22,461 nucleotides of DNA. It comes from a virus. The position numbers were made by a program, and so were the translations under genes. Location of the stretch: positions 1 through 22,461 of IMG/VR virus record IMGVR_UViG_3300010883_000551, one strand, 5' to 3'. This document shows, in pieces, positions 1 to 7,588 of this stretch (the stretch's first letter is position 1; every line of letters begins with the position of its first letter). Below the pieces are notes generated by a model that was not told the DNA's origin, did no database searches, and was given only the letters and a program-made list of their open reading frames with translations.

Positions 1-1850
1 ACCCCCTTGCATCCGGATTCCCAGCCGGCCATGTATACTTTCTTAACAGTATCAACATCAGCATCGCTGGGCAAATTGGTTGTGTTTGATATTGCATGAC
101 AAACCCACTTTTGTGCTGCAGCTTGCACTTTAACTTTGGCAACCCAGTCAATGTCGCTAGATGTAGCATTATGATAAGGAGACTTAGCAGGATCATATTT
201 TCCAGATATATCCATCCAATGCTTAAAGCTATGGTGATATACATCATACTCTTGCCAGGCGTCGCCTGAATCATCTACGAAATCAACATGTGCATTTGGG
301 TCTGTGTCTTGATTGATCTTTTTTCTTCGTGTATACTTCAAAAGATAAGCAGGCTCAATCCCTGATGTCGTTTGTGTCAAGACGCTGACAGATCCCGCGG
401 GTGCTGTTGTTGTCAATGCTATGTTTCTTCTTCCATGTTTTCTATTTAACTCATAGATTTCTGGATCTGCTTCCCAAATTCTTTCAAGAAATGGGTGACC
501 TCGTTCTTTGTCATGATTATGAATTTCAAATGGGCCCCGCTCTTTAGCCAAGAAACAAGAAGACTTGTAAGCATTAATAGCTAAATTTTTGTAAAGATTT
601 TCAACAGTTGTTATAGACTTGTTTGACCCATAAGTAATACCCAAAGATGCAATTGTATCCCCAACAGCAGTAACACCTAAACCTGTTCGGCGGCCGCGGA
701 GAGCTTGATCTTTTATATTAATCCATAAGTCTCTCTCGATTTGCTTAACATTATCAGGCTCAGGATCACTTTCAATTTTAGCTAGTATCTTGTCAACTTG
801 TTCTACTTCTAGATCTATCATATCATCCATAAGGCGCTGAGCTTTTTGAACAACTTGACCCATTTTATCAAAATCAAACTTTGATTTATTGGTAAAAGGA
901 TTAGACACGAAAGATTTTAAATTGATTACCATGAGGCGACAACTATCATAGGGCGATAAAATAATTTCGCCACATGGATTTGTAGACTTAGAACCGAATC
1001 CTTCATCTTCATATATGTCTGACGGTGTCATTTTCTTAGCATTATCCCAAAATAGAAGTCCGGGTTCAGCACAAGCATGTGCTGATTCAATTATCTCGTC
1101 CCAGAGCTCTGTAGCACTTACCATTTCTGATACTTCAGGTTCTTGAGAATCTACAGGAAATCTTAATTCGAAATTATTGTCATTCTTGACGGAATTTAAA
1201 AATTCATCTGAGAGTCTTATTGAAATATTTGCTCCCGTTACTCTCGTTAATTTTCTTTTAATCTTGACAAAGTCTCTAATTTGAGGATGATGTACAGAGA
1301 TTGTGAGCATAAGCGCACCTCTGCGGCCGCCTTGTGCTACTTCCCTGCATGAATTTGAGTATCTATCCATAAATACTTCTATTCCGTCTGTTGTTCGAGC
1401 ACAGTTTCCTGTTGATAAACCTTTAGGGCGAATTGATGACATGTCAAATCCGACTCCGCCGCGGCGCTTAGCAATCTGTACTAACTCTTGATCTGTCTTG
1501 AGAATGCCGCCATATGAATCATGCGGAGGTTCTATGACAAAGCAATTGGATAAAGACTGAATCTGAAAAGGATTGCCAATGCCTGACATAGGGGAACCTT
1601 GTGGCACTACATATTTAAAGTTTTTTAGAAGCTCATAAATCTCATTTTCAGACATGGGATTTTCATATTTCTTTTCAATTCTAAAAAATTCGGCTGCCAT
1701 CCTTCGATGCATATCATCAGGGGTAGACTCATGTATCTTCCCTTCTTTGTCAGTTAACGCATACTTTGTAATGAAAACATTGGCAGCTAGTTCATCACCA
1801 TCGAAGTATTCTAAAGATTTTCTGTAAGCTGCTTCAAAGTCTAACGTCAT
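1..1850 (-). CDS. nrdJ: Class II (B12-dependent) ribonucleotide reductase, partial at left edge
   Basis: It reduces ribonucleotides to deoxyribonucleotides for phage DNA synthesis. About 616 residues are visible and the frame is still open at the left edge; family members usually continue for roughly two hundred more residues. The start is ATG at 1850 with GAGGT upstream (complement of 1861-1865). Visible motifs are the first redox Cys in NCFV (C103), GGVGFDMSSIRP, the radical-site motif NPCGE (N291, C293, E295) and a second redox Cys 11 residues later (C304). Further on are TTAPAGSVSVL, SGIEP and TNLPSDADVD. The last visible residues, GWESGCKG, lead into the TVYRDGSR-type motif that is typical of NrdJ. 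The Cys spacing and the end motif point to adenosylcobalamin-dependent class II rather than class I NrdA. It is last in the helicase-dut-nrdJ run, 17 bases after dut. Confidence 0.93.
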   Translation of the reverse strand, partial: MTLDFEAAYRKSLEYFDGDELAANVFITKYALTDKEGKIHESTPDDMHRRMAAEFFRIEKKYENPMSENEIYELLKNFKYVVPQGSPMSGIGNPFQIQSLSNCFVIEPPHDSYGGILKTDQELVQIAKRRGGVGFDMSSIRPKGLSTGNCARTTDGIEVFMDRYSNSCREVAQGGRRGALMLTISVHHPQIRDFVKIKRKLTRVTGANISIRLSDEFLNSVKNDNNFELRFPVDSQEPEVSEMVSATELWDEIIESAHACAEPGLLFWDNAKKMTPSDIYEDEGFGSKSTNPCGEIILSPYDSCRLMVINLKSFVSNPFTNKSKFDFDKMGQVVQKAQRLMDDMIDLEVEQVDKILAKIESDPEPDNVKQIERDLWINIKDQALRGRRTGLGVTAVGDTIASLGITYGSNKSITTVENLYKNLAINAYKSSCFLAKERGPFEIHNHDKERGHPFLERIWEADPEIYELNRKHGRRNIALTTTAPAGSVSVLTQTTSGIEPAYLLKYTRRKKINQDTDPNAHVDFVDDSGDAWQEYDVYHHSFKHWMDISGKYDPAKSPYHNATSSDIDWVAKVKVQAAAQKWVCHAISNTTNLPSDADVDTVKKVYMAGWESGCKG

Positions 1851-1867
1851 TGTAATAATACCTCAGT

Positions 1868-2377
1868 CTATTTCTTGTTTGTGCTTCCCACACTTCTATT
1901 TCCTCTTTCAAGTTGCTCCATGGATTTCATATAATCTGAAAAGTTCACAGACTTAAAAACGTTAAAGCATGGCAAAACAATCAGCTGAACTGGTAATTTT
2001 GCGCCTGTTTCAATATTGGTTTCTTTTTCACCAATGTTTACTAAATTTACAAATACTTCACCAGAATAACCCGGGTCTATTACGCCTGCCCGGGTCACTA
2101 GACCTGTTTGAGTTATACTGCTTCTATCTCTGATGAGCCCAACACAATGCATAGGTATGTTTATTCTTACACCTGTGGGAATAGCAGTCGTCTTTTCCCC
2201 AAAAGCAGTCCACTTATGTCGACTGTTTAATAATATGGCAGGGCCCATGTTATAAAGATCTATGCCAGCTGACTCGCCGCTATAAGCTGTACCATATGTG
2301 TGAGGATCTAGTCCCAATTGCTGAAATACTACTTGAGCAATTTCTGTAAGGCATATTTTAATCTCTAGCTGGTCCAT
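1868..2377 (-). CDS. dut: dUTPase (deoxyuridine triphosphate nucleotidohydrolase)
   Basis: It hydrolyses dUTP to dUMP and pyrophosphate, which keeps uracil out of DNA and supplies dTTP precursor. The 169 residues show the five motifs of trimeric dUTPases: I, SAGIDLY (36-42); II, RDRSS (83-87); III, GVIDPGYSGEV (98-108, with D101 and Y104 in the uracil pocket); IV, GAKLPVQLIV (125-134); V, RGNRSVGSTN (158-167). Motif V is unusual because the usual G-F before GSTG is S-V here and the final Gly is Asn. The ATG at 2377 lies inside the end of the helicase gene (20-base overlap), with GGAAAGAAG upstream. Placement beside ribonucleotide reductase fits dNTP metabolism. Confidence 0.95.
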   Translation of the reverse strand: MDQLEIKICLTEIAQVVFQQLGLDPHTYGTAYSGESAGIDLYNMGPAILLNSRHKWTAFGEKTTAIPTGVRINIPMHCVGLIRDRSSITQTGLVTRAGVIDPGYSGEVFVNLVNIGEKETNIETGAKLPVQLIVLPCFNVFKSVNFSDYMKSMEQLERGNRSVGSTNKK

Positions 2378-3752
2378 TTACTTCTTTCCATTTTTGTCTT
2401 AATATGTCTTTCATTTCCGAATCTGTCTGTCGGACAGCTTCATCAAGTGTCAAAACAGACTCATCAAGTATTTCAAAAGTACTTCTTGCTGTGTCTATGC
2501 TTAGAGGAAATACAATTCCATCTTTGCCGGCCCTATTTTTTGCTATAAAAAGTCTACCTGCTTTTGTAGCTTTTTCAGTAGGCTTTCTAGAGATAGAAAC
2601 AACAACATCAGCTACCATAGCTTTACCGTACGCTTCTGACATATTTTCAAGGCCTACAATATCCGACTTAGCAGACTCTCGATTTGCCTGTGATGCTGTC
2701 CAAATAGGGACGCTGAGTTCCATTGCAAGATTTCTTAGTTCTTCATATATCAATTTTAATTCATGCCTCAATGAATCATAAGATTTCGTAGATCTCATAA
2801 TATCAGCATAATCTATAATGATAACAGAAGGTATAAAACCTTTTAGCATTAATTTTTCAATATGATTTCTAATTGTTATAGCAGACGCAGATCCTGTTGG
2901 GTATTCTTTGATAATCAATCGACCCAGCTCCATTTTTTCATATTTTTCTAAAACAACTTTTTTTCTGTCTTGGACTTCGCTTGAGTCAATAGCACATAAA
3001 TTTGAATCATAACGAAGGCCCACAGCATGCTCTGTAAGTTCGAATGTATAGTGTAATACATTTTTTCCCACGCGCATTGCATTAGCACCCATAGCCACAA
3101 GCCAGTGTGATTTTCCCACACCGGTGTTAGCAGTAACAACCCCTATCTCTCCTCGGCCGAGACCTCCGTGAAGAATCTCTTTTGTGTCTATTTTTGGCAA
3201 ACCTGTTGGGCAAGCTTGCCTGTTTGTTTTGACAAAACGTGATTCGGCATCTTCAAAAAAATCATGCCCGGTGGTAGATGGTAACCCTACTGAGACTGCC
3301 TTTCTCATAATTGATAAAACAGACTCAAAATTTTCTGTCTGGATTTGTTCAACTGACTCTTCTAATGCTTCTTTGAATGCTTGTTTTCTGCAAAAATCTA
3401 GTGTCTTGTCTTTGACATATCCCAAATCTGCAGAATGAGGATTTGCCTTAATTCTATGAAGAAAGGCAACTATTTGATCTCGTAAAATTGTATCATCTTT
3501 TTGAGATAAATCCTCTTTGATAATTGTAACTAATAATCCTAACGTTGGAAAACACTTATATTTTGTATAGTACGAAAAGAATCTTTCAGACAAATATTGA
3601 AGATAACTTACTTCAAAAAAAGTAGGATTCATAATCTCAACCATCTGAGCTGCCCAATCCTTGTCAGACATAAAAGACTGAAATATCTTTTCTTGAAATG
3701 ACTTTCCGTACCTGCCAAAATGGGGTGATGTGATTTCGTTTACGGCTTGCAT
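2358..3752 (-). CDS. Replicative DNA helicase, DnaB/T4 gp41-like (RecA fold)
   Basis: It is predicted to form a hexameric ring that unwinds the phage replication fork using NTP hydrolysis. The 464 residues comprise an N-terminal, mostly helical domain (about 1-160) and a C-terminal RecA-like motor. Motor motifs are Walker A ANTGVGKS (208-215), catalytic Glu in TFELTE (E238), Walker B VIIIDYADIM (D314), motif H3 WTASQANRES (Q355) and a basic segment IAKNRAGKDG near residue 405, matching the DnaB arginine-finger region (KNRnGptG). The ATG at 3752 starts four bases after the 5' nuclease gene ends, with AGAGG as ribosome binding site inside that gene, so translation is probably coupled. No primase domain is fused. 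T4 gp41-like and bacterial DnaB-like are not separable by eye. Confidence 0.93.
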   Translation of the reverse strand: MQAVNEITSPHFGRYGKSFQEKIFQSFMSDKDWAAQMVEIMNPTFFEVSYLQYLSERFFSYYTKYKCFPTLGLLVTIIKEDLSQKDDTILRDQIVAFLHRIKANPHSADLGYVKDKTLDFCRKQAFKEALEESVEQIQTENFESVLSIMRKAVSVGLPSTTGHDFFEDAESRFVKTNRQACPTGLPKIDTKEILHGGLGRGEIGVVTANTGVGKSHWLVAMGANAMRVGKNVLHYTFELTEHAVGLRYDSNLCAIDSSEVQDRKKVVLEKYEKMELGRLIIKEYPTGSASAITIRNHIEKLMLKGFIPSVIIIDYADIMRSTKSYDSLRHELKLIYEELRNLAMELSVPIWTASQANRESAKSDIVGLENMSEAYGKAMVADVVVSISRKPTEKATKAGRLFIAKNRAGKDGIVFPLSIDTARSTFEILDESVLTLDEAVRQTDSEMKDILRQKWKEVNGPARD

Positions 3753-3756
3753 GCCA

Positions 3757-4716
3757 TTATCCTCTTCTTAAATTTGCAACGAGTGATACATAAAATCCGT
3801 CTACATCAAAATTCTTTATTCCACTTTGTGAAAGCGCTCTTATTAGAGACAACTTGTTTCCCGCGGGCATCTTAGAATCTAAGGAAAAGTTTATTTTTTC
3901 TAATTGCATATATGAAAGATTTTTTATATCTAAGTACATTAACTTCCAGTTTGTCTTGGGTATTTCTTGATTTTCATTAATACTAGTATAAATCTTAAGG
4001 CTACTATTTTCAACTAAGTTTAAAGAATCTTTGATAATATCATTAACACTTACAAAATTATCTTCTTGCATTTTTGGAAATCGTTTAGACAACGATGCAA
4101 AACCAACCCTAGGGACACCGGGTAGTCCGTCAGATGGATCCCCGACAAAGCAACGAGCAGTACAAAAATTTTCTACACTAATTCCAAATTTTTTCTTTAC
4201 ATCTTTGAAACTGATAAATCTCTTTTGCCCAGGAGACCATTGAATTACCCTTTTTGATAAAAGTTGATACATGTCTTTATCAGACGACACTATAACAGCA
4301 CGATTATTATCTAATTTATATTTGACAAAATATCCAATTACATCATCAGCTTCACAGTCATCAGCATAGACTTGTCTGACAGGACAATTTTTAAGTAAAC
4401 TGATAATTTGTGTTATCTGATTGTCTCGATTTTCAATAGTGTCAGGAATTTCTCCGCTATAGTATCTATTTAGTTTTTGAGGGCGGCGGCCTTGCTTGTA
4501 CTCTGGAAAAATTTTTCTTCTTCTAGCAGAGCCACCGCCTTCCCATGCAATTATAATTTGAGATGGGCCTATTCTCTCAGAAAGTAAACGAAGTGATTTT
4601 AAAAATCCAACTACCCCTCCTACATGATCACCTGACTCATTCATAGTGGGGTTTACAACAAAATGCCTCATGAACAAGTTAAGACCGTCGACTACAAGCA
4701 CTGGGCGTTTTGGCAT
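3757..4716 (-). CDS. 5'-3' exonuclease / flap endonuclease (FEN, T4 RNase H-like)
   Basis: It probably removes RNA primers and 5' flaps during lagging-strand processing. The 319 residues carry the acidic metal-binding pattern of the Pol I 5'-nuclease/FEN family: VVDGLNLFMRHF (D10), AWEGG (E59), the basic arch-like segment RRRKIFPEYKQGRR (65-78), YADDCEADDVIG (D119, D120, E122, D124, D125), VSSDKDMYQLL (D146, D148) and GDPSDGLPGVPRVG (D193, D196). The last is the helix-hairpin-helix DNA clamp. The ATG at 4716 overlaps the RecA stop by one base (TAATG), with GGAGG just upstream inside recA, a strong sign of coupling. It stands alone rather than fused to the polymerase, as in T4. Confidence 0.92.
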   Translation of the reverse strand: MPKRPVLVVDGLNLFMRHFVVNPTMNESGDHVGGVVGFLKSLRLLSERIGPSQIIIAWEGGGSARRRKIFPEYKQGRRPQKLNRYYSGEIPDTIENRDNQITQIISLLKNCPVRQVYADDCEADDVIGYFVKYKLDNNRAVIVSSDKDMYQLLSKRVIQWSPGQKRFISFKDVKKKFGISVENFCTARCFVGDPSDGLPGVPRVGFASLSKRFPKMQEDNFVSVNDIIKDSLNLVENSSLKIYTSINENQEIPKTNWKLMYLDIKNLSYMQLEKINFSLDSKMPAGNKLSLIRALSQSGIKNFDVDGFYVSLVANLRRG

Positions 4717-5900
4717 TAACCCTCCGGATCAACTATGGCACTTTCTATTTCCAAAGAAGCTGCTCTAACTTCTTCATAAGAATCACTATCAAAGTCTTCA
4801 CTTTTATTACTTGACATAATTCTAACCATTGTCTTTTCAAGGAGCTCATCGCAATATGATGAATATTCTGGATCTTCTAAAACTTGATCAAAATCTGCTT
4901 TATAGAATTTCTTTTCAACAAGTACCTCGCCAGTGGACACGTTTGCAACAGACAAAGTCTTCCAAGATCCTGAGCCTGTTACACTTATGACTTTTCCGTC
5001 TATTTCTTCAGGACCATTTTTTCTAAGTAAGTCAAATATCTGCTCATGCTCTTTAATGCCTACACCAAAATGAATTTCAAAATTTGCTGTCCTAAATGGA
5101 GGCGCAACTTTATTTTTGATTGTCTTGGCAGACACATTAATGCCTATCACTTCTTTGTCTTTATTTTCAATCTTTTGGCCGGCCCCTAATTTAATACGTA
5201 CAGATGAATGAAAGGGAATTGCTTTGCCACCGGGAGTTGTCGTTGGATCACCGTACATAACACCAATCTTAGTTCTGATCTGGTTGAGTATAACAAATAA
5301 TACGTTTTGATTAGCAATTACACCAGTTATCTTTCTCATCCCTTTAGATATTGCTCGTGCCTGTAGACCTATTGATTCTTTGTCATAATCACCAATAAGC
5401 TCAGCCTTCGGAGAAGAAGCAGCAACAGAGTCCCACACAATTGTAATAGGGACATCCTTATCCATTGCCTTAGCTTTTAAAATAGTAGCCTCAGCAATTG
5501 ACAAAACCTCTTCTGTACAGTGTGTATCAACATACACAAATCTTTTGGTAATATCTACACCAAGCAATCCAAGATTTTCAACAGATGTTGCATTTTCTGT
5601 GTCTATATACACAACGATGCCACCCATCTGTTGAGTTGTTCTAGCAATCTGGATTGCAATATGAGACTTTCCAATCGAGGGAGGACCAAATATTTCTATG
5701 ATTCTTCCCTCTGGAAGACCACCGTCTTTTCGATTTGCTATAATATAGTCTAGCTGCTTAGAACCAGTACTAATCCACCGTTTTACATGGGTGGGAGATT
5801 CATCATATGCAAGATTGTAAGCAACTCTTGATCCGTGCTCTTTATTAAGAGACTTAATCAAATCGTTAGTAAAATCATTCGCTTCACCTTTCTTAACCAT
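4716..5900 (-). CDS. recA: RecA recombinase (bacterial RecA-type)
   Basis: It forms ATP-dependent filaments on single-stranded DNA and catalyses strand exchange for recombination-dependent replication and repair. The 394 residues align by eye with bacterial RecA: Walker A GPPSIGKS (72-79), YIDTEN with the catalytic-Glu equivalent E102, Walker B TIVWDS (D157), SSPKAELIGD, and the stretch NQIRTKIGVMYGDPTTTPGG (206-225) containing DNA-binding loop L2. These resemble cellular RecA far more than T4 UvsX. The C-terminal part (about 285-394) is divergent and ends in an acidic tail. The ATG at 5900 has AGGAG seven bases upstream. An upstream terminator separates it from ssb, so it probably heads its own operon (recA-FEN-helicase-dut-nrdJ). 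Confidence 0.95.
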   Translation of the reverse strand: MVKKGEANDFTNDLIKSLNKEHGSRVAYNLAYDESPTHVKRWISTGSKQLDYIIANRKDGGLPEGRIIEIFGPPSIGKSHIAIQIARTTQQMGGIVVYIDTENATSVENLGLLGVDITKRFVYVDTHCTEEVLSIAEATILKAKAMDKDVPITIVWDSVAASSPKAELIGDYDKESIGLQARAISKGMRKITGVIANQNVLFVILNQIRTKIGVMYGDPTTTPGGKAIPFHSSVRIKLGAGQKIENKDKEVIGINVSAKTIKNKVAPPFRTANFEIHFGVGIKEHEQIFDLLRKNGPEEIDGKVISVTGSGSWKTLSVANVSTGEVLVEKKFYKADFDQVLEDPEYSSYCDELLEKTMVRIMSSNKSEDFDSDSYEEVRAASLEIESAIVDPEG

Positions 5901-5932
5901 AAATTCACTCCTGTAAGGTAAATGTATGCTTT

Positions 5933-5960
5933 ATGATACATGTGTACAGCATCAAAGTAA
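5933..5960 (-). promoter_or_regulatory. Possible sigma70-like promoter for the recA operon
   Basis: On the minus strand, TTACTT (complement of 5955-5960) lies 16 bases before TATCAT (complement of 5933-5938), five of six matches to TATAAT but a poor -35 box. Because a strong terminator lies directly upstream and recA starts at 5900, a promoter is expected in this roughly 60-base interval. This is the best candidate I see, not a firm call. Confidence 0.3.
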
Positions 5961-5961
5961 T

Positions 5962-5990
5962 AAAAAGGCGGCTTGCGCCGCCTTTTTTTT
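5962..5990 (-). terminator. Rho-independent terminator after ssb
   Basis: A perfect 6-bp stem GGCGGC/GCCGCC (5967-5982) closes a four-base loop that reads GCAA on the minus strand, a GNRA-type tetraloop. A run of five T follows the stem in the minus direction (complement of 5962-5966) and eight T follow it in the plus direction (5983-5990), so it could act both ways. It begins right at the ssb stop codon, so it ends the ssb transcript and insulates recA. Confidence 0.93.
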
Positions 5991-6814
5991 TAAATGTCTT
6001 CTAAGTCGGCGAAAGCTTCATCTAAGCTCTTATATTTTTTTGATGAATCATTATCGCTAGATACAGAAGAAGTTGATGTTGTACTAGACTCTGTGCTAGT
6101 CTCTGAAAGGTCACTACTGGTTCCGCCTCTTGAGGTGTAATTGTCAGAAGTCTCTTCAGTGTCACCAGATAACCAGCTATTTACAATATTTTCAAGCTCT
6201 TCATATGATTTAAGGGAGTACATATCGTCGAGTGATGGAATTGAGCTAATCCAAGAAGAAGCAGTATCTGTATTGTCAGACAAAACGCTGCTTTTTCCTC
6301 GAGGACGTACGTCAGTAGATGCCCACATTCGTCCAGGTGCTTTAGTGCACACAACCTTCACGTCTCGGCCTTCGAGAGGATCTGTGATATCTCCATAATC
6401 TTCATCGAGCATAATATTCAAAAGTGTTTGATACACAGTTTTTCCAAATGCCCATACACGAATCCCCTTATCCTCTTCGCCCCGAACAAGAACAGGAGCA
6501 TAAACTCTCATCTTTGGGTAAAGTTTCTTAGCAAGATCGTACGATTCCTTAGAGGCATCTTCACGAAGCTTGTTAATAAGCTCTTGAATAGGATCAGGCT
6601 TTCCAAACTGATGTGGTGCTAAAAGACCGGGATTGTCCCCGATATTATAATAGAACCACCTCTCTTTAAAAGGTTGCCCATCATTGTCTGGGAATGAAAG
6701 AAGTCTAACTGTTGCTTCTTCACCTTCTTGTGGACGCCACATCGTGTTCCTTTTAGATGTTGCCCCAGAAAGTTTATTAAGTTTTGCGCGAATTGCGTCT
6801 AAGTCAAGTGCCAT
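5990..6814 (-). CDS. Single-stranded DNA binding protein, T4 gp32-like, without zinc cysteines
   Basis: It is predicted to coat single-stranded DNA at forks and recombination intermediates. The 274 residues have a gp32-like layout. A basic N-terminus (about 1-26) is followed by an OB-type core (about 27-170) with WRPQEGEEATVRLLSFP, WFYYNIG, the strand VYAPVLV and then GIRVWAFGKTVYQTLLNIM. The core is followed by a Ser/Thr/Asp-rich linker (about 215-258) and a short acidic tip SLDEAFADLEDI suited to partner binding. The Cys/His zinc cluster of T4 gp32 is absent: the only Cys visible is C156. The ATG at 6814 has AAGGAG five bases upstream. A promoter-like sequence, a hairpin and UUUAAA repeats precede it, and a terminator follows directly, so it looks like a separately controlled single-gene unit. 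Confidence 0.88.
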   Translation of the reverse strand: MALDLDAIRAKLNKLSGATSKRNTMWRPQEGEEATVRLLSFPDNDGQPFKERWFYYNIGDNPGLLAPHQFGKPDPIQELINKLREDASKESYDLAKKLYPKMRVYAPVLVRGEEDKGIRVWAFGKTVYQTLLNIMLDEDYGDITDPLEGRDVKVVCTKAPGRMWASTDVRPRGKSSVLSDNTDTASSWISSIPSLDDMYSLKSYEELENIVNSWLSGDTEETSDNYTSRGGTSSDLSETSTESSTTSTSSVSSDNDSSKKYKSLDEAFADLEDI

Positions 6815-6872
6815 TTTATCTCCTTTAAATATTTAAATGTGCAAATGTTTTGGTTACCTAAATAGTTTAGGT
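6815..6872 (-). promoter_or_regulatory. ssb leader with hairpin and UUUAAA repeats, possible autoregulatory operator
   Basis: Read on the minus strand, a perfect 7-bp dyad with a 3-base loop (6856-6872) lies 42-58 bases before the start codon. An A/U-rich, weakly structured stretch follows, with a 14-base palindrome of two UUUAAA units (6824-6837). This runs straight into the AAGGAG ribosome binding site. T4 gene 32 is controlled by gp32 binding an upstream folded nucleation site and then spreading over an A/U-rich leader to the ribosome site, and this layout resembles it. The dyad also overlaps the proposed -10 box, so it could instead be a DNA operator. Confidence 0.45.
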
Positions 6873-6892
6873 CTTTAGTAATAAATGTTCAA
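6864..6892 (-). promoter_or_regulatory. Possible sigma70-like promoter for ssb
   Basis: On the minus strand, TTGAAC (complement of 6887-6892) and TAAACT (complement of 6864-6869) are separated by 17 bases. Each hexamer matches the consensus at four of six positions. The -10 box sits inside the dyad at 6856-6872. A start near 6857 would give a leader of about 43 bases. The same -35 hexamer and spacing recur before the HD-fold gene. Confidence 0.35.
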
Positions 6893-6894
6893 AT

Positions 6895-7356
6895 TTAAGT
6901 TAAGTCATTAGCATTTTGTTGAAGAACTATAAGACTAGAATAAGGTACTTCACTCATGTCTTTTCCGCATATTAAAGTTGCTAAGTCTGGCTTGCCTAGT
7001 TTATATTCTATTTTATACAAAATGCCTGTAGTGTTTTTCTCTTTTGTGTCTTTGTATCTATCTCTTATATAAGATAATACAAAGTCTCCTAGTAATGGCT
7101 TGAGTACTACATTCTCTTCCAGCTTACTCGGATTTAGAAATAGTTTATGACATATGCCTTTTGGGACTGTGTGTGTTTTTTTTAAAGTAGAAAAAGTTGA
7201 TTGGCTTGCGTCTTCGACAATCAAATCACTGTGTCCTACTACTAAAACATTGCATAAACAAACTGTTCCTGCCTTCTTTCCATCTTTTCCTATCTCGCCT
7301 CCGAAAACTGCTACTAAATCTTTAACTTCAAAATGGTGACTTGGGGTGTCACCCAT
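6895..7356 (-). CDS. Unknown protein, possibly a small beta-barrel
   Basis: I do not recognise this 153-residue protein. It is rich in short beta-strand-like segments: FEVKDLVAVFGG (near the start), GTVCLCNVLVVG and SDLIVED. Then come KGICHKLFLNPSKL and GDFVLSYIRDRYKD, where a more helical part begins. The opening V-x-D-L-V-x-V-x-G-G pattern with a nearby Gly-rich turn recalls SH3-like barrels, but this is a guess. I chose the ATG at 7356, which overlaps the end of the preceding gene by 8 bases (ATGGGTGA). A TTG seven codons earlier (7377) is possible but has no ribosome site; the ATG itself has only a weak AGAAG. Its place between the HD-fold gene and ssb hints at a replication-related or early role, nothing more. 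Confidence 0.7.
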   Translation of the reverse strand: MGDTPSHHFEVKDLVAVFGGEIGKDGKKAGTVCLCNVLVVGHSDLIVEDASQSTFSTLKKTHTVPKGICHKLFLNPSKLEENVVLKPLLGDFVLSYIRDRYKDTKEKNTTGILYKIEYKLGKPDLATLICGKDMSEVPYSSLIVLQQNANDLT

Positions 7357-7588
7357 TTTTAGAGTTCTTCTTTTCAACTTTTGAAGATGGAAACTTAGGT
7401 CTTAAATTTCCAGGATAGTTCGCGTTGGAAGCCCCAAGAGGAACAGTAGCACCGGCGACGCCGCCCATTGATATCTCTTTTTCAGGGCGACCTTCTGTTT
7501 CATCAGGCTCAACGAGCAATTCTTCGTCGGTGGATTTTTGTGTTTCTTCTTCTAAAAGAAGCTTTATAAAGAGTCTTAAGGGATGCAT
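7349..7588 (-). CDS. Small unknown protein with amphipathic N-terminal segment
   Basis: This is a 79-residue protein of unknown function. Residues 4-15 (LRLFIKLLLEEE) form an amphipathic helix followed by an acidic linker (about 16-38). A Gly/Ala-rich piece GGVAGATVPLG (42-52) and a basic tail KVEKKNSKNG follow. Small proteins with an LR-x-x-I-type N-terminus and a GA-V/T-PLG piece are, as I recall, common in T4-type and marine myophages, usually unassigned. The ATG at 7588 is 15 bases after the HD-fold stop and in the same frame. AAGGA lies only one base before the ATG, too close for normal use, and both sit in a hairpin. The next Met (M41) would remove the conserved-looking start, so I keep 7588. 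Confidence 0.68.
   Translation of the reverse strand: MHPLRLFIKLLLEEETQKSTDEELLVEPDETEGRPEKEISMGGVAGATVPLGASNANYPGNLRPKFPSSKVEKKNSKNG

Noticed and set aside
1-1850. Ribonucleotide reductase as a broken gene
   Set aside because: The frame is intact to the window edge and all visible catalytic residues are present. It is cut by the window, not by mutation.
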